From JBBRBB01 sp038206235 (GTDB taxonomy: Bacteria > Bacteroidota > Bacteroidia > Chitinophagales > Chitinophagaceae), in contig JBBRBB010000020.1 of assembly GCA_038206235.1 (NCBI GenBank), positions 1 through 64,000 of the forward strand: a DNA stretch of 64,000 nucleotides, given 5' to 3'. Of the stretch, positions 42,535 to 51,125 are shown one piece after another; position 1 is the first letter of the stretch; the number at the start of each line of letters is the position of its first letter. The notes beneath the pieces were generated by a model. It did no database searches. It was given only the letters and a program-made list of their open reading frames with translations, and was not told the origin of the DNA. A program made the position numbers and the translations under genes.

Positions 42535-43935
42535 GTGACAGATAATGAGTCAGATAAAAATATCAAGGGGCTTAAAAGCTCCCCTTTAGGGGCGGAGGGG
42601 TGTCGTCTTATCATTCTCGGAGCTGGTGAAAGTGGCGTGGGTGCAGCACTACTTGCAAAACAAAAAGGATTCAATGTTTTTGTAAGCGATGCAGGGATAA
42701 TAAAACAGGAACATAAAAATGAACTAATAGAACACGGAATTGATTTTGAAGAACAGCAACATAGTGAAGAAAAGATTTTAAATGCAGATATGATAATAAA
42801 AAGTCCGGGCATTCCCGATAAAAGTGAAATGATAAAAAACGTAAGCGAAAAAAATATACCCGTGATAAGTGAAATAGAATTCGCATATCAATTTAAAGGC
42901 GACAGCAAAATAATAGCTGTCACAGGAAGCAATGGAAAAACTACAACCACCGCTCTCACTTATCATATCTGCAAAACTGCTGAGATTGATTGTGCAATGG
43001 TTGGCAATATAGGTTACTCATTTGCAAGACAGGTTGCTACAGAACCAAAGAGTTTATATGTGGCAGAGATAAGCTCTTTTCAATTAGACGACATAAAAGA
43101 TTTCAGACCGGATATATCTGTGCTGCTGAATATAACAGAAGACCATTTAGACAGGTACAATTACAAATTTGAAAACTACATCAACAGCAAATTCAGAATT
43201 ATAGAAAACCAGCAGCCGGGAGATTATTTTATTTATAACGCAGATGATAAAGTGATAGCAAATAAGCTAAAAAACATTGTTCTCAAAACTAACCCACTAC
43301 CATTTTCCATGAAACAAGAACCGGGACAGGGTGCATATATCACTCACAACAGCATGATGCTCGAGTTTCAGGGCGAAAGAATAAGCATGAGCATTTACGA
43401 TTTTGCTGTAAAGGGAATGCACAATCGCTATAATACAATGGCAGCAAGCCTTGCAGCATTACTAATTGGTATTAGAAAAGAAAAAATTCGTGAGGCAATT
43501 ACCACATTTCAAAGTCTTGAACATCGCATGGAGCATGTTGCCACTGTAAGAGGAATTGATTTTATCAACGACAGCAAAGCAACCAACGTAAACAGCACCT
43601 GGTATGCACTCGAAAGCATGGAAAAGCCAACCATATTAATTCTGGGTGGCATAGACAAAGGCAATGATTATACTTTGATAGAAGAGCTTGTAAAAGAAAA
43701 AGTAAAAGCAATAATATGTATGGGTATTGATAACAAAAAAATTCATGAAGCATTCGAAAAAATTATTCCTGTAATGGCAGATACAATCAGTCCACAGCAA
43801 GCTGTGGAATTAGCATTTCGCTTATCAAATAAAGGTGATGTGGTTTTGCTAAGCCCTGCCTGCGCCAGCTTTGATTTATTTAAAAATTATGAAGACAGAG
43901 GAAGACAATTTAAACAGGCAGTGAAAGATTTGTGA
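42535..43935 (+). CDS. murD: UDP-MurNAc-L-alanine--D-glutamate ligase, repeat inserted at N-terminus
   Basis: MurD adds D-Glu to UDP-MurNAc-L-Ala. 466 residues from a GTG start. The Rossmann start RLIILGAGESGVGAALLA (24-41), ATP loop GSNGKTT (131-137), LNITEDHLDRY and NDSKATNVNSTWYAL motifs are complete. Residues about 15-23 (SSPLGAEGC) are encoded by a CCCCTTTAGGGG palindromic element. There is no start codon between this element and the GAGESG strand, so the element is necessarily translated. Confidence 0.95.
   Translation: MTDNESDKNIKGLKSSPLGAEGCRLIILGAGESGVGAALLAKQKGFNVFVSDAGIIKQEHKNELIEHGIDFEEQQHSEEKILNADMIIKSPGIPDKSEMIKNVSEKNIPVISEIEFAYQFKGDSKIIAVTGSNGKTTTTALTYHICKTAEIDCAMVGNIGYSFARQVATEPKSLYVAEISSFQLDDIKDFRPDISVLLNITEDHLDRYNYKFENYINSKFRIIENQQPGDYFIYNADDKVIANKLKNIVLKTNPLPFSMKQEPGQGAYITHNSMMLEFQGERISMSIYDFAVKGMHNRYNTMAASLAALLIGIRKEKIREAITTFQSLEHRMEHVATVRGIDFINDSKATNVNSTWYALESMEKPTILILGGIDKGNDYTLIEELVKEKVKAIICMGIDNKKIHEAFEKIIPVMADTISPQQAVELAFRLSNKGDVVLLSPACASFDLFKNYEDRGRQFKQAVKDL
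42577..42601. repeat. CCCCTTTAGGGG element inside the murD 5' coding region
   Basis: AGCTCCCCTTTAGGGGCGGA followed by GGGGT, in frame, a member of the family seen in the atp operon gaps. Confidence 0.9.
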
Positions 43936-43938
43936 GGA

Positions 43939-44084
43939 AAGTTGAATGAGTTGAAAAGTTGAATGGTTGAAGGGCTGAATGGTTGAATTGCTGAATTGCA
44001 AACGAGAACGAGAAACGAGAAACCAGAAACAAGAAACGAATTAGCTGAAAGAACGAGAAACCAGAAACCAGAAACGAGAAATGA
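43939..44084. repeat. TTGAATGG octamers and GAAACGA/GAAACCA heptamers, murD-ftsW junction
   Basis: TTGAATG, TTGAAAAG, TTGAATGG, TTGAAGGG, CTGAATGG, TTGAATTG, CTGAATTG, then (A)CGAGAA/ACGAGAA/ACCAGAA/ACAAGAA units to 44084. The second part is open in one frame in phase with ftsW, which would give an RNEKPETRNE-type extension. Confidence 0.9.
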
Positions 44085-44088
44085 AAAA

Positions 44089-45360
44089 ATGAATGAATCT
44101 ATAAAAAATATCCGCGACATTTCCTTCGCTTCGCTTAACAGGGAAAATCTGTTGAAGCGAACAAGAGGTGATAGCTATATCTGGGCTATTGTAGTATTGC
44201 TTGCAATAACATCCTTGCTTGTAGTGTACAGTGCCACAGGCTCGCTTGCATATAGATATTACAAAGGCAATACAGAAATTTATTTGTTTAAGCAACTGTC
44301 ATTTATTGTAATCGGACTGCTGATTATATATTTCATGCATCGGGTAAACTACACATTGTATTCAAGAGCATCCGTAATTCTTTATCTTATATCTGTTCCT
44401 CTTCTTATTTACACTTTATTTCTTGGAGTAGAAGTGAATGAAGCAAGCCGATGGATAAAGCTTCCCGTTATTAACCTCACCATTCAAACCAGCGACTTTG
44501 CAAAGCTTGCGCTCTTCATGTATATATCAAGACATTTGAGCCGAAGACAAACAGTAATAAAAGATTTCAAAAAAGGATTTCTTCCCATCATCATTCCTGT
44601 TGTAATCACATGCGTGCTCATACTTCCTGCAAATCTTTCCAATGCGCTTCTTGTAGGCGGCACCTCTCTCCTCCTCATGTTCATTGGTCGTGTAAGCATC
44701 AAACATATTTTATTGGTCATTGGCATTGCATTAATTCCTCTTGCAATTATAGTAATTGTTGCCGCAACAACTTACAATGCAAACAACACTTCTCATGCAT
44801 CTCAGGCGCTCACTTCACTTGGCAGGTTTGGAACATGGGTTAGCCGCGTGCAGGATTTTATGTATGCAAAAGCTGATGAAATACCATACCAGGTGCAGCA
44901 GGCAAACATTGCAATTGCCAATGGCGGAATATTTGGTTTAGGACCTGGCAACAGTCGCCAGCGCAATTTTTTACCGCAGGCATATAACGATTCTATTTAT
45001 GCAATTATCATTGAAGAATATGGATTGGTGGGTGCAGCATTCGTCATATTTATGTACTTGATTTTTTTGTTCCGGTGCATACGAATTTTCAAAAGATGTC
45101 CGTATGCCTTCGGCGCCTTTCTCGCACTGGCATTGAGTTTCACGCTGGTGATACAGGCCGTTGCAAATATGGCGGTGAATGTAAATTTAATACCGGTAAC
45201 AGGTGTAACACTCCCACTGATAAGCATGGGTGGAAGTTCATTTTTATTCACATGCGCATCCATTGGAATTATTTTAAGTGTAGCAAGAAACCTGGAACAA
45301 ATGGAAGGAAGTGAGGAAGAAGCAGAAAACAGTATTAAGTCCGTAGTAGTTAGTAGTTAA
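44089..45360 (+). CDS. ftsW: Lipid II polymerase FtsW (SEDS family)
   Basis: FtsW polymerises glycan strands at the septum together with FtsI. From ATG 44089 the protein is 423 residues with about ten membrane helices. Landmarks: VVYSATGSLAYRYYKG, EASRWIKLPVINLTIQTSDFAKLALFMYISR, LPANLSNALLVGGTSLLLMFIGR, NGGIFGLGPGNSRQRNFLPQAYNDSIYAIIIEEYGLVGA and GVTLPLISMGGSSFL. A longer frame from 43996 adds 31 residues translated from the heptamer array and is unlikely, though not excluded. Confidence 0.95.
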   Translation: MNESIKNIRDISFASLNRENLLKRTRGDSYIWAIVVLLAITSLLVVYSATGSLAYRYYKGNTEIYLFKQLSFIVIGLLIIYFMHRVNYTLYSRASVILYLISVPLLIYTLFLGVEVNEASRWIKLPVINLTIQTSDFAKLALFMYISRHLSRRQTVIKDFKKGFLPIIIPVVITCVLILPANLSNALLVGGTSLLLMFIGRVSIKHILLVIGIALIPLAIIVIVAATTYNANNTSHASQALTSLGRFGTWVSRVQDFMYAKADEIPYQVQQANIAIANGGIFGLGPGNSRQRNFLPQAYNDSIYAIIIEEYGLVGAAFVIFMYLIFLFRCIRIFKRCPYAFGAFLALALSFTLVIQAVANMAVNVNLIPVTGVTLPLISMGGSSFLFTCASIGIILSVARNLEQMEGSEEEAENSIKSVVVSS

Positions 45361-45368
45361 ATTTTTTT

Positions 45369-45500
45369 TATGAACCGAACTGCATTGCTACTATTAAACT
45401 TCCGTTCCCGCCAATGGCACTTGTACTGGTGTCTGTACACTCGAAGAGTGTCTGAACACCGCAAACGAAATGTAGCGTTGCAAAAATTGGAGCGGAAAAA
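45369..45500. repeat. Dispersed ATGARCCGAACTG element, copy 1
   Basis: TTTATGAACCGAACTGCATT and CTACTATTAAACTTCCGTTC. A related sequence begins at 54721. It contains a 45-codon open frame (from 45370) of unlikely coding value. Between ftsW and murG. Confidence 0.6.
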
Positions 45501-45512
45501 ATATAGATAACA

Positions 45513-45557
45513 AAATGACTTAATGACTATTGACTTAATGACTATTGACTCAATGAC
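45513..45557. repeat. AATGACT repeat carrying the murG start codon
   Basis: AATGACTTAATGACTATTGA followed by CTTAATGACTATTGACTCAATGACT. The last two 15-nt units (ATGACTATTGACTTA) are five codons long, so three in-frame ATGs (45523, 45538, 45553) precede the conserved murG sequence. Confidence 0.9.
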
Positions 45558-46641
45558 TAAAATAATCATCGCCGGTGGTGGAACAGGCGGTCACATATTT
45601 CCTGCAATTGCAATAGCCAATGCTATAATGCAATTGCAGCCGCAAGCAAAAATATTATTCATTGGCGCTAAAGGAAAAATGGAAATGGAAAAAATGCCAC
45701 AGGCAGGATACAAAATTAAAGGGTTGGATATAGCCGGATACAACAGAAGTTCTTTGATAAAAAATATCAGCTTGCCATTTAAGCTGCTCAAAAGTTTTTT
45801 TCAGGTAAGAAGAATCATTAACACATTTAAACCGGATGCCGTAATTGGTGTTGGTGGATATTCCAGCTTTCCTGTATTAAGCCTTGCACAGAAAAAAAGA
45901 ATTCCAACTTTTATTCATGAGAGCAATTCGTTTGCAGGCAAGAGTAATATTTTATTAGGGAAAAAAGCGACTAAAATTTTTGTGGCGGATGCTGGAATGG
46001 AAAAATTTTTTCCAACAGATAAAATTATTATCACCGGAAACCCGGTAAGAAAATCAATTGCAGAATCAAGTACAAGCAGAGAAGATGCGCTTCTTTTTTT
46101 TGGGCTTGATGAAAACAAAAAAACAATTCTTGCAGTAGGGGGAAGCCTGGGAGCAAAAAGTATTAATGAAGTAATTGCTGCACACCTTCAGCAATTCAGA
46201 GAGCTCGATTTGCAGTTGATTTGGCAAACAGGCAGCAACACAGCATCAGCATACATTCAAAGGGGTAAAGCATGGAAAAATATTTGGGTAAATGATTTTA
46301 TAAATGAAATGGATAAAGCATACACAGCAGCAGATGTAGTAATATCAAGAGCCGGTGCAATGGCCGTAACAGAATTATGTGTGGCAGCAAAAGCAGTTGT
46401 ATTTGTTCCTTTTCCTCATGCTGCCGAAGATCATCAAACAGCAAATGCTCAGCGCTTGGTAAATAAAAATGCCGCATTGATGGTTAAAGACAGTGAAGTG
46501 CATGCAAAGCTTTTTTCAACAGTAGTTGATTTAATTATGAATGAACAATTGCAAAAAACATTAAGCAAAAATATTAAAGCATTGGCTGTAACAAATGCCG
46601 ATAAAATTATAGCAAAAGAAATTGTAAAGCATATAACGTAA
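45553..46641 (+). CDS. murG: Undecaprenyl-PP-MurNAc-pentapeptide GlcNAc transferase MurG
   Basis: MurG, a peripheral GT-B enzyme, adds GlcNAc to lipid I to give lipid II. The 362-residue protein starts MTKIIIAGGGTGGHIFPAIAIA; GVGGYSSFPV, HESNSFAGKSN, AVGGSLGAKSIN and the UDP-GlcNAc motif ISRAGAMAVTELCVAAKAVVFVPFPHAAEDHQTANA are all present. Two upstream in-frame ATGs inside the repeat could add 5 or 10 residues (MTIDL units); the one at 45553 gives the canonical start. Confidence 0.95.
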   Translation: MTKIIIAGGGTGGHIFPAIAIANAIMQLQPQAKILFIGAKGKMEMEKMPQAGYKIKGLDIAGYNRSSLIKNISLPFKLLKSFFQVRRIINTFKPDAVIGVGGYSSFPVLSLAQKKRIPTFIHESNSFAGKSNILLGKKATKIFVADAGMEKFFPTDKIIITGNPVRKSIAESSTSREDALLFFGLDENKKTILAVGGSLGAKSINEVIAAHLQQFRELDLQLIWQTGSNTASAYIQRGKAWKNIWVNDFINEMDKAYTAADVVISRAGAMAVTELCVAAKAVVFVPFPHAAEDHQTANAQRLVNKNAALMVKDSEVHAKLFSTVVDLIMNEQLQKTLSKNIKALAVTNADKIIAKEIVKHIT

Positions 46642-46644
46642 CAC

Positions 46645-46697
46645 AATGACTCAATGACTAAAATGACTATTGACTTAATGACTATAATGACTTAATG
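46645..46697. repeat. AATGACT repeat carrying the murC start codon
   Basis: Seven AATGACT-like units between murG and murC; the ATG of the final AATGACT is the murC start. Same word as in front of murG, about 1.1 kb upstream. Confidence 0.9.
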
Positions 46698-48098
46698 ACT
46701 AATATAAGTAACATACAAAACATTTATTTTATTGGCATCGGCGGCATAGGCATGAGCGCTCTTGCCCGTTACTTTCAAAGCAAAGGAGCCACTGTAAGCG
46801 GATATGACAAAACACCAACACCATTAACAAAGGAACTGGAACAAAGCGGAATGAAAATTCATTATGAAGAAAATATTGATTTAATTCCAAAAGATGCCGG
46901 GGTGATTGTATATACGCCTGCAATACCCGCATCGCATAAAGAATTAGTTTATTACAGAGAACATAATTATAAAGTAGTAAAGCGAAGCGATGTGCTGCAA
47001 TGGCTCACAGAAAGTTCTTTCAATATATGTGTTGGCGGTACGCATGGCAAAACAACTATCAGCACCATGATTGCACACATCCTTCGCCATACGGGTTATG
47101 GCTGCAACGCTTTCTTAGGTGGCATTTCAGCAAATTATCATACCAATTTCTGGTCGCAGACTCCTGCGGAGAGCAGCGAAAACAATGTGTATGTAATAGA
47201 AGCAGATGAATACGACCGTTCATTTTTAAAGCTGAAGCCAGATGTTGCAGTAATAACATCAATGGATGCTGACCATTTGGATATCTACGGAACCGCAGAA
47301 GAAATGGAAAATGCATTCATACAATTTTCGCAAAATGTAAAACAGGATGGCTGCCTTATCTGCGAATATGGATTAAAGCGTTCAGCCGAATTAAAAGCAA
47401 ACAAACATTTCACTTACAGTTTCGATAACAGCAAAGCAGATGTTTATGCACGGGATGTAAAAATTGAAAATGGCTCTTATCGCTACAATATTGTTTATGA
47501 AGATTTGGCGTTGCATAATGTTGTTCTTCACATGGGCGGCTTACACAACATTGAGAATTCCATTGCAGCCGTAGCTGTGGCCAAATACCTGGATATAAAT
47601 GATGATAAAATAAAAAAAGCAGTTGAAGATTTTAAAGGCGTGAGGCGAAGATTTGAATACGTGTTGTATCCAAACTCCTCCCCTGAAGGGGGAGGTTGGG
47701 AGGGGGCATTAATTGATGATTACGCACATCATCCTCAAGAGCTAAAAGCTTTATTCACAGGTGTGAGAAGTTTGTTTGCCGGTAAAAAATGTACTGTGAT
47801 ATTTCAACCTCATCTTTACAGCAGAACGAAAGACCTGGCAAAAGAATTCGCTGCAAGCCTTGATTTAGCAGATGAAGTAATACTCTTGCCCATTTATCCC
47901 GCAAGAGAATTACCTATTGAAGGTGTAAGTAGCGAGATGATTTTAAAAGACATGAGTTTGCCAAATAAAAAAGTGTTGAGCAAAGAAGAAATGTTGCAGT
48001 GGGTAAAAAAAAATAAACCTGTGTTACTGGTTATGTGCGGGGCAGGCGATATTGATGCATTTGTTGAGCCTGTAAAAAATATTTTAATGAGCAGATAA
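46695..48098 (+). CDS. murC: UDP-MurNAc--L-alanine ligase MurC with an in-frame repeat insertion
   Basis: MurC attaches L-Ala to UDP-MurNAc. The 467-residue protein has YFIGIGGIGMSALARYF, the ATP loop GTHGKT (115-120), IEADEYDRSFL and, in the C-terminal domain, DDYAHHP (341-347). Residues 327-338 (NSSPEGGGWEGA), immediately before that motif at the domain 2/3 boundary, are encoded by a CTCCCC-GAAGGGGG palindromic element. The insertion keeps the frame and adds a Gly-rich loop. Start codon lies in an AATGACT repeat. Confidence 0.95.
   Translation: MTNISNIQNIYFIGIGGIGMSALARYFQSKGATVSGYDKTPTPLTKELEQSGMKIHYEENIDLIPKDAGVIVYTPAIPASHKELVYYREHNYKVVKRSDVLQWLTESSFNICVGGTHGKTTISTMIAHILRHTGYGCNAFLGGISANYHTNFWSQTPAESSENNVYVIEADEYDRSFLKLKPDVAVITSMDADHLDIYGTAEEMENAFIQFSQNVKQDGCLICEYGLKRSAELKANKHFTYSFDNSKADVYARDVKIENGSYRYNIVYEDLALHNVVLHMGGLHNIENSIAAVAVAKYLDINDDKIKKAVEDFKGVRRRFEYVLYPNSSPEGGGWEGALIDDYAHHPQELKALFTGVRSLFAGKKCTVIFQPHLYSRTKDLAKEFAASLDLADEVILLPIYPARELPIEGVSSEMILKDMSLPNKKVLSKEEMLQWVKKNKPVLLVMCGAGDIDAFVEPVKNILMSR
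47675..47708. repeat. Palindromic element inside murC
   Basis: CTCCTCCCCTGAAGGGGGAG followed by GTTGGGAGGGGG: the same arm-loop-arm plus G-rich tail plan as the elements in the atp and mraY-murD gaps. Confidence 0.88.
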
Positions 48099-48250
48099 CT
48101 CTTACAGAATACAGAGATTAAAATAGAAAAAATATGAATCTGTGAGAAACAAACATTCAATATTCTAAAAGAAAATCCAAAGAATCCAATGTGAGTAAGA
48201 ATTAAAAACACCTTTCCTTCAAAGGACCTGTTTGGGAAACACAGGCTAAT

Positions 48251-48291
48251 TCCCCCTTCATCTCTTTATTGGGATGGAGGGGAGTTAGGGG
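48251..48291. repeat. Degenerate CCCCCTTCAT...GGAGGGGAGTTAGGGG element upstream of ftsQ
   Basis: TCCCCCTTCAT and ATGGAGGGGA form an imperfect hairpin with a GTTAGGGG tail, a diverged member of the palindrome family. Confidence 0.65.
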
Positions 48292-48319
48292 TGAAAGGAG
48301 TAAAAAAGAAATATAGAGC

Positions 48320-49372
48320 ATGTTTAAAAAAGTATTTCATATAATTCTGTGGTGTGTACTCGGTGCAGGTTGCATAGTGCTGTTTGCTGCTGCCATGAAA
48401 ATGAAAAATGCAAAAACATGCACTGATATAAAAGTTGAAATCAGGGGTGCGCATCGCATTGCCTTTGTGAGTAAAGAAGATGTATTGCAGGCTTTACAGC
48501 AAAATGGTATTACCACAGGAAAGTCTTTAGAGCAAATTAATCTGCGTGCTGTGGAGGAAACATTATTAAAAAATGCGTGGATACAAAGCGCTGAATTATT
48601 TGTTGATAATAATCAAATTTTTTATGCGGTGCTCACAGAGCGTAAACCAATAGCAAGAGTATTTACGCTGGAAGGAAATTCTTTTTATATAGACAGCAAT
48701 GCGCTGCGCCTGCCTGTAATTGAATTCAAGACTGCAAGAGTGCCGGTGTTTACTTCATTTCCTTCCGATAAAAAAATCCTGTCGCATCCTGATAGTGTTG
48801 TATTGAATGAAGTAAAAATGATTGCAAATTATATTAATAACGATAGTTTTTTCACCGCGCAAACAGCACAGGTAAACATAACATCACAACATACATATCA
48901 ATTAATTCCTGTACTCGGTAACCAAATAATCGAATTAGGAGATGCAAATGACCTTGATGAAAAATTTAAAAAACTGTTTTGTTTTTATCAGCAGGTATGG
49001 AGCAAAACAGGATTTGAAAAATATGAACGCATTGATGTGCGATACAAAAGACAGATAGTTGCAGAAAGAAGAGGTGCGCCAAAGCCCTGGCTCGATACTT
49101 TAAAAGCAATGCAACAACTGGGCAATGCAGAAATCATGATGAACAGAATAATTAAGGATACAGCCTTTGCATCAGCATTAGATAAAAACTCACCGGGCAT
49201 TAATTTAAAAGACTCCACAGCGAAATCAAAAACACAAGAAGAGAAACCTGCAGCATCAAAGAAAAATATTTCAACATCAAAGAAAACAACAATACATGCT
49301 GAACAAAATACGAAAGCAAAAAAAGATGCAAAGAAACAAGAACCAAAAGCAGTAATGAAGAAGCCAGGCTAA
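48320..49372 (+). CDS. ftsQ: Cell-division protein FtsQ
   Basis: The 350-residue bitopic protein has one membrane helix (about 7-25), a POTRA domain (CTDIKVEIRGAHRIAFVSKEDVLQALQQNG ... NAWIQSAELFVDNNQIFYAVLTERKPIARVF), a beta domain and a Lys/Ala-rich disordered tail (about 295-350, KKNISTSKKTTIHAEQNTKAKKDAKK). FtsQ connects early and late divisome proteins. Position between murC and ftsA is standard; sequence is weakly conserved, as usual for the family. Confidence 0.9.
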   Translation: MFKKVFHIILWCVLGAGCIVLFAAAMKMKNAKTCTDIKVEIRGAHRIAFVSKEDVLQALQQNGITTGKSLEQINLRAVEETLLKNAWIQSAELFVDNNQIFYAVLTERKPIARVFTLEGNSFYIDSNALRLPVIEFKTARVPVFTSFPSDKKILSHPDSVVLNEVKMIANYINNDSFFTAQTAQVNITSQHTYQLIPVLGNQIIELGDANDLDEKFKKLFCFYQQVWSKTGFEKYERIDVRYKRQIVAERRGAPKPWLDTLKAMQQLGNAEIMMNRIIKDTAFASALDKNSPGINLKDSTAKSKTQEEKPAASKKNISTSKKTTIHAEQNTKAKKDAKKQEPKAVMKKPG

Positions 49373-49444
49373 GAGATAAAAAAAGTAAAAAAAGCAAAGG
49401 AGAGATTGAACCGAAGACTAAAGATGAACAATGAAATAAAAGTA

Positions 49445-49476
49445 CCTCGCCTAAGGCGAGGCGAGGCAGGCGCAAC
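49445..49476. repeat. Dispersed GCGAGGC palindrome + GGCAGGCGCAAC, ftsQ-ftsA gap
   Basis: CCTCGCCTAAGGCGAGGCGA followed by GGCAGGCGCAAC: inverted, near-identical copy of 24072-24105. The remainder of the 244-bp gap is A-rich and non-coding. Confidence 0.8.
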
Positions 49477-49616
49477 GAAAGCTGATTAAAGAGATGATGC
49501 TAAGTACATAAAAAAATATTTAATAAAATTTAGGGAGTTAAAGAATAATAATGAAGCCTGAAAATGAGCAACGATAAACAAAAAACAATAAATAATAAAC
49601 TAAAACACTATCTTAT

Positions 49617-50993
49617 ATGAATCCAAATCAAGCGCCAATTATAGTAGGTTTAGATATTGGCACTACCAAAATTGCTGCCATTGCCGGACGCAAAAATGAA
49701 TATGGCAAACTGGACATTCTCGGCTTTGGGCGTGCAAACAGCAATGGCGTGCAGCACGGGCAAGTGCTCAACATTGACCAAACCATTAAAGCCATTCAGC
49801 AGGCTTTGCAAAATTGCGCCGAGAGTAATCCTGACCTTGAAATTAGTGAGGTGTATGTGGGTGTTGCAGGTCATCACATCAAAAGCTTGCAAACACGCGG
49901 CGATATCGTAAGGCAGAATGCTGACATTGAAATTGCAAGCTGGGAGGTTGACCAGTTAATAGAAAACCAGCGCAAAACTTTTATTCCTGCAGGCGACCAA
50001 ATCATTGATGTGATACCGCAGGATTTTCATGTTGACAATTATCAAAACATTAAAGATGCGGTTGGCTTTAATGGTGTAAAAGTAGGCGCCAATTTTCACA
50101 TCATCACCGGTGACAGAAATGCAATTCGCAACATCAATCGTGCAGTAGAGCGCAGCGGTTTAAAAACAAAAGACCTTGTGCTGCAGCCACTCGCATCATC
50201 CAGCGCCGTAATGAGTGATATAGATTTGGAAGCAGGTGTTGCCATTCTTGACATTGGTGGCGGAACCAGCGACCTTGCTGTGTTTTATGAAGGCATATTA
50301 AAACATACTGCCGTAATTCCTTTCGGTGGGGAAAATATTACCAATGATATACGCATGGGTTTGGGTGTACTGAAAAGCCAGGCGGAAGCGATGAAGGTTC
50401 AGTTTGGCAGCGCCCTATCTGATGAAACAAAAACAAATGCATTCATTACTATTCCCGGTTTAAAAGGAATGCCTGCAAAAGAAATAAGTGTAAAAAGTCT
50501 GGCAAGCATTATACAGGCAAGAATGAATGAGATTCTTGATTTTGTTACCTATCATCTGAAACAGGTTGGTCTTGATAGCCGTGCATTGAATGGCGGTATC
50601 ATCCTTACTGGCGGCGGCTCTCAGCTTAAGCATCTTATTCAGCTTACAGAATATGTTACAGGTTTGAATGCAAGAATCGGCTATCCCAATGAGCATCTTG
50701 CAGCCAATCATATTGATGAATTAAAGAAGCCCATGTATGCAACTTGTATAGGATTGATATTAAAAGGATACAATGATTTTGAATACAAGAGAAAAGAGTT
50801 TGATAGCGGATTTAAAAACATAGGTGTTCCAGAAAGCCTGAAAAAAAATGGCGCTGATGAGGAGGCAAAGAGCACAGTAAAAGAAGAAACGGTTGATGTA
50901 AAAAAACGCAAAGGCTTAAATATCTTCTGGGATAAATTCAAAGAGAATTTAATTGACCTGTTTAAAGAAGAAGAAGACCAGGTGATTAAATAG
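49617..50993 (+). CDS. ftsA: Cell-division protein FtsA
   Basis: FtsA, an actin-like ATPase, tethers FtsZ to the membrane. The 458-residue protein begins VGLDIGTTKIAAIAG (phosphate 1), with ILDIGGGTSDLAVF (phosphate 2) and GGIILTGGGSQL (adenosine) motifs, the SHS2/1C insertion, and a C-terminal amphipathic stretch FWDKFKENLIDLFKEEE that is the likely membrane anchor. Directly upstream of ftsZ. Confidence 0.96.
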   Translation: MNPNQAPIIVGLDIGTTKIAAIAGRKNEYGKLDILGFGRANSNGVQHGQVLNIDQTIKAIQQALQNCAESNPDLEISEVYVGVAGHHIKSLQTRGDIVRQNADIEIASWEVDQLIENQRKTFIPAGDQIIDVIPQDFHVDNYQNIKDAVGFNGVKVGANFHIITGDRNAIRNINRAVERSGLKTKDLVLQPLASSSAVMSDIDLEAGVAILDIGGGTSDLAVFYEGILKHTAVIPFGGENITNDIRMGLGVLKSQAEAMKVQFGSALSDETKTNAFITIPGLKGMPAKEISVKSLASIIQARMNEILDFVTYHLKQVGLDSRALNGGIILTGGGSQLKHLIQLTEYVTGLNARIGYPNEHLAANHIDELKKPMYATCIGLILKGYNDFEYKRKEFDSGFKNIGVPESLKKNGADEEAKSTVKEETVDVKKRKGLNIFWDKFKENLIDLFKEEEDQVIK

Positions 50994-51088
50994 CTGTCAG
51001 CTATCAGCTATCAGAAGTCAGAAGTCAGAAACAATCAAACTTTCAAACAAACAAGAAACGAGAAACGAGAAACAATAAACAATAAACG
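50991..51088. repeat. CAGCTAT, GAAGTCA, ACGAGAA and AACAATA heptamers, ftsA-ftsZ junction
   Basis: Four different 7-mers, two or more copies each, succeed one another from the ftsA stop to 51088. CAGCTAT is the atpF word and ACGAGAA is the tilS/ftsW word. Confidence 0.9.
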
Positions 51089-51125
51089 TTTTAAAAACTT
51101 ACTTACCACCATTAAATTTAAAACT

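Noticed and set aside
43996..44088. 31-residue N-terminal extension of FtsW (RNEKPETRNE-type)
   Set aside because: Entirely encoded by the ACGAGAA heptamer array; the ATG at 44089 gives the normal FtsW start.
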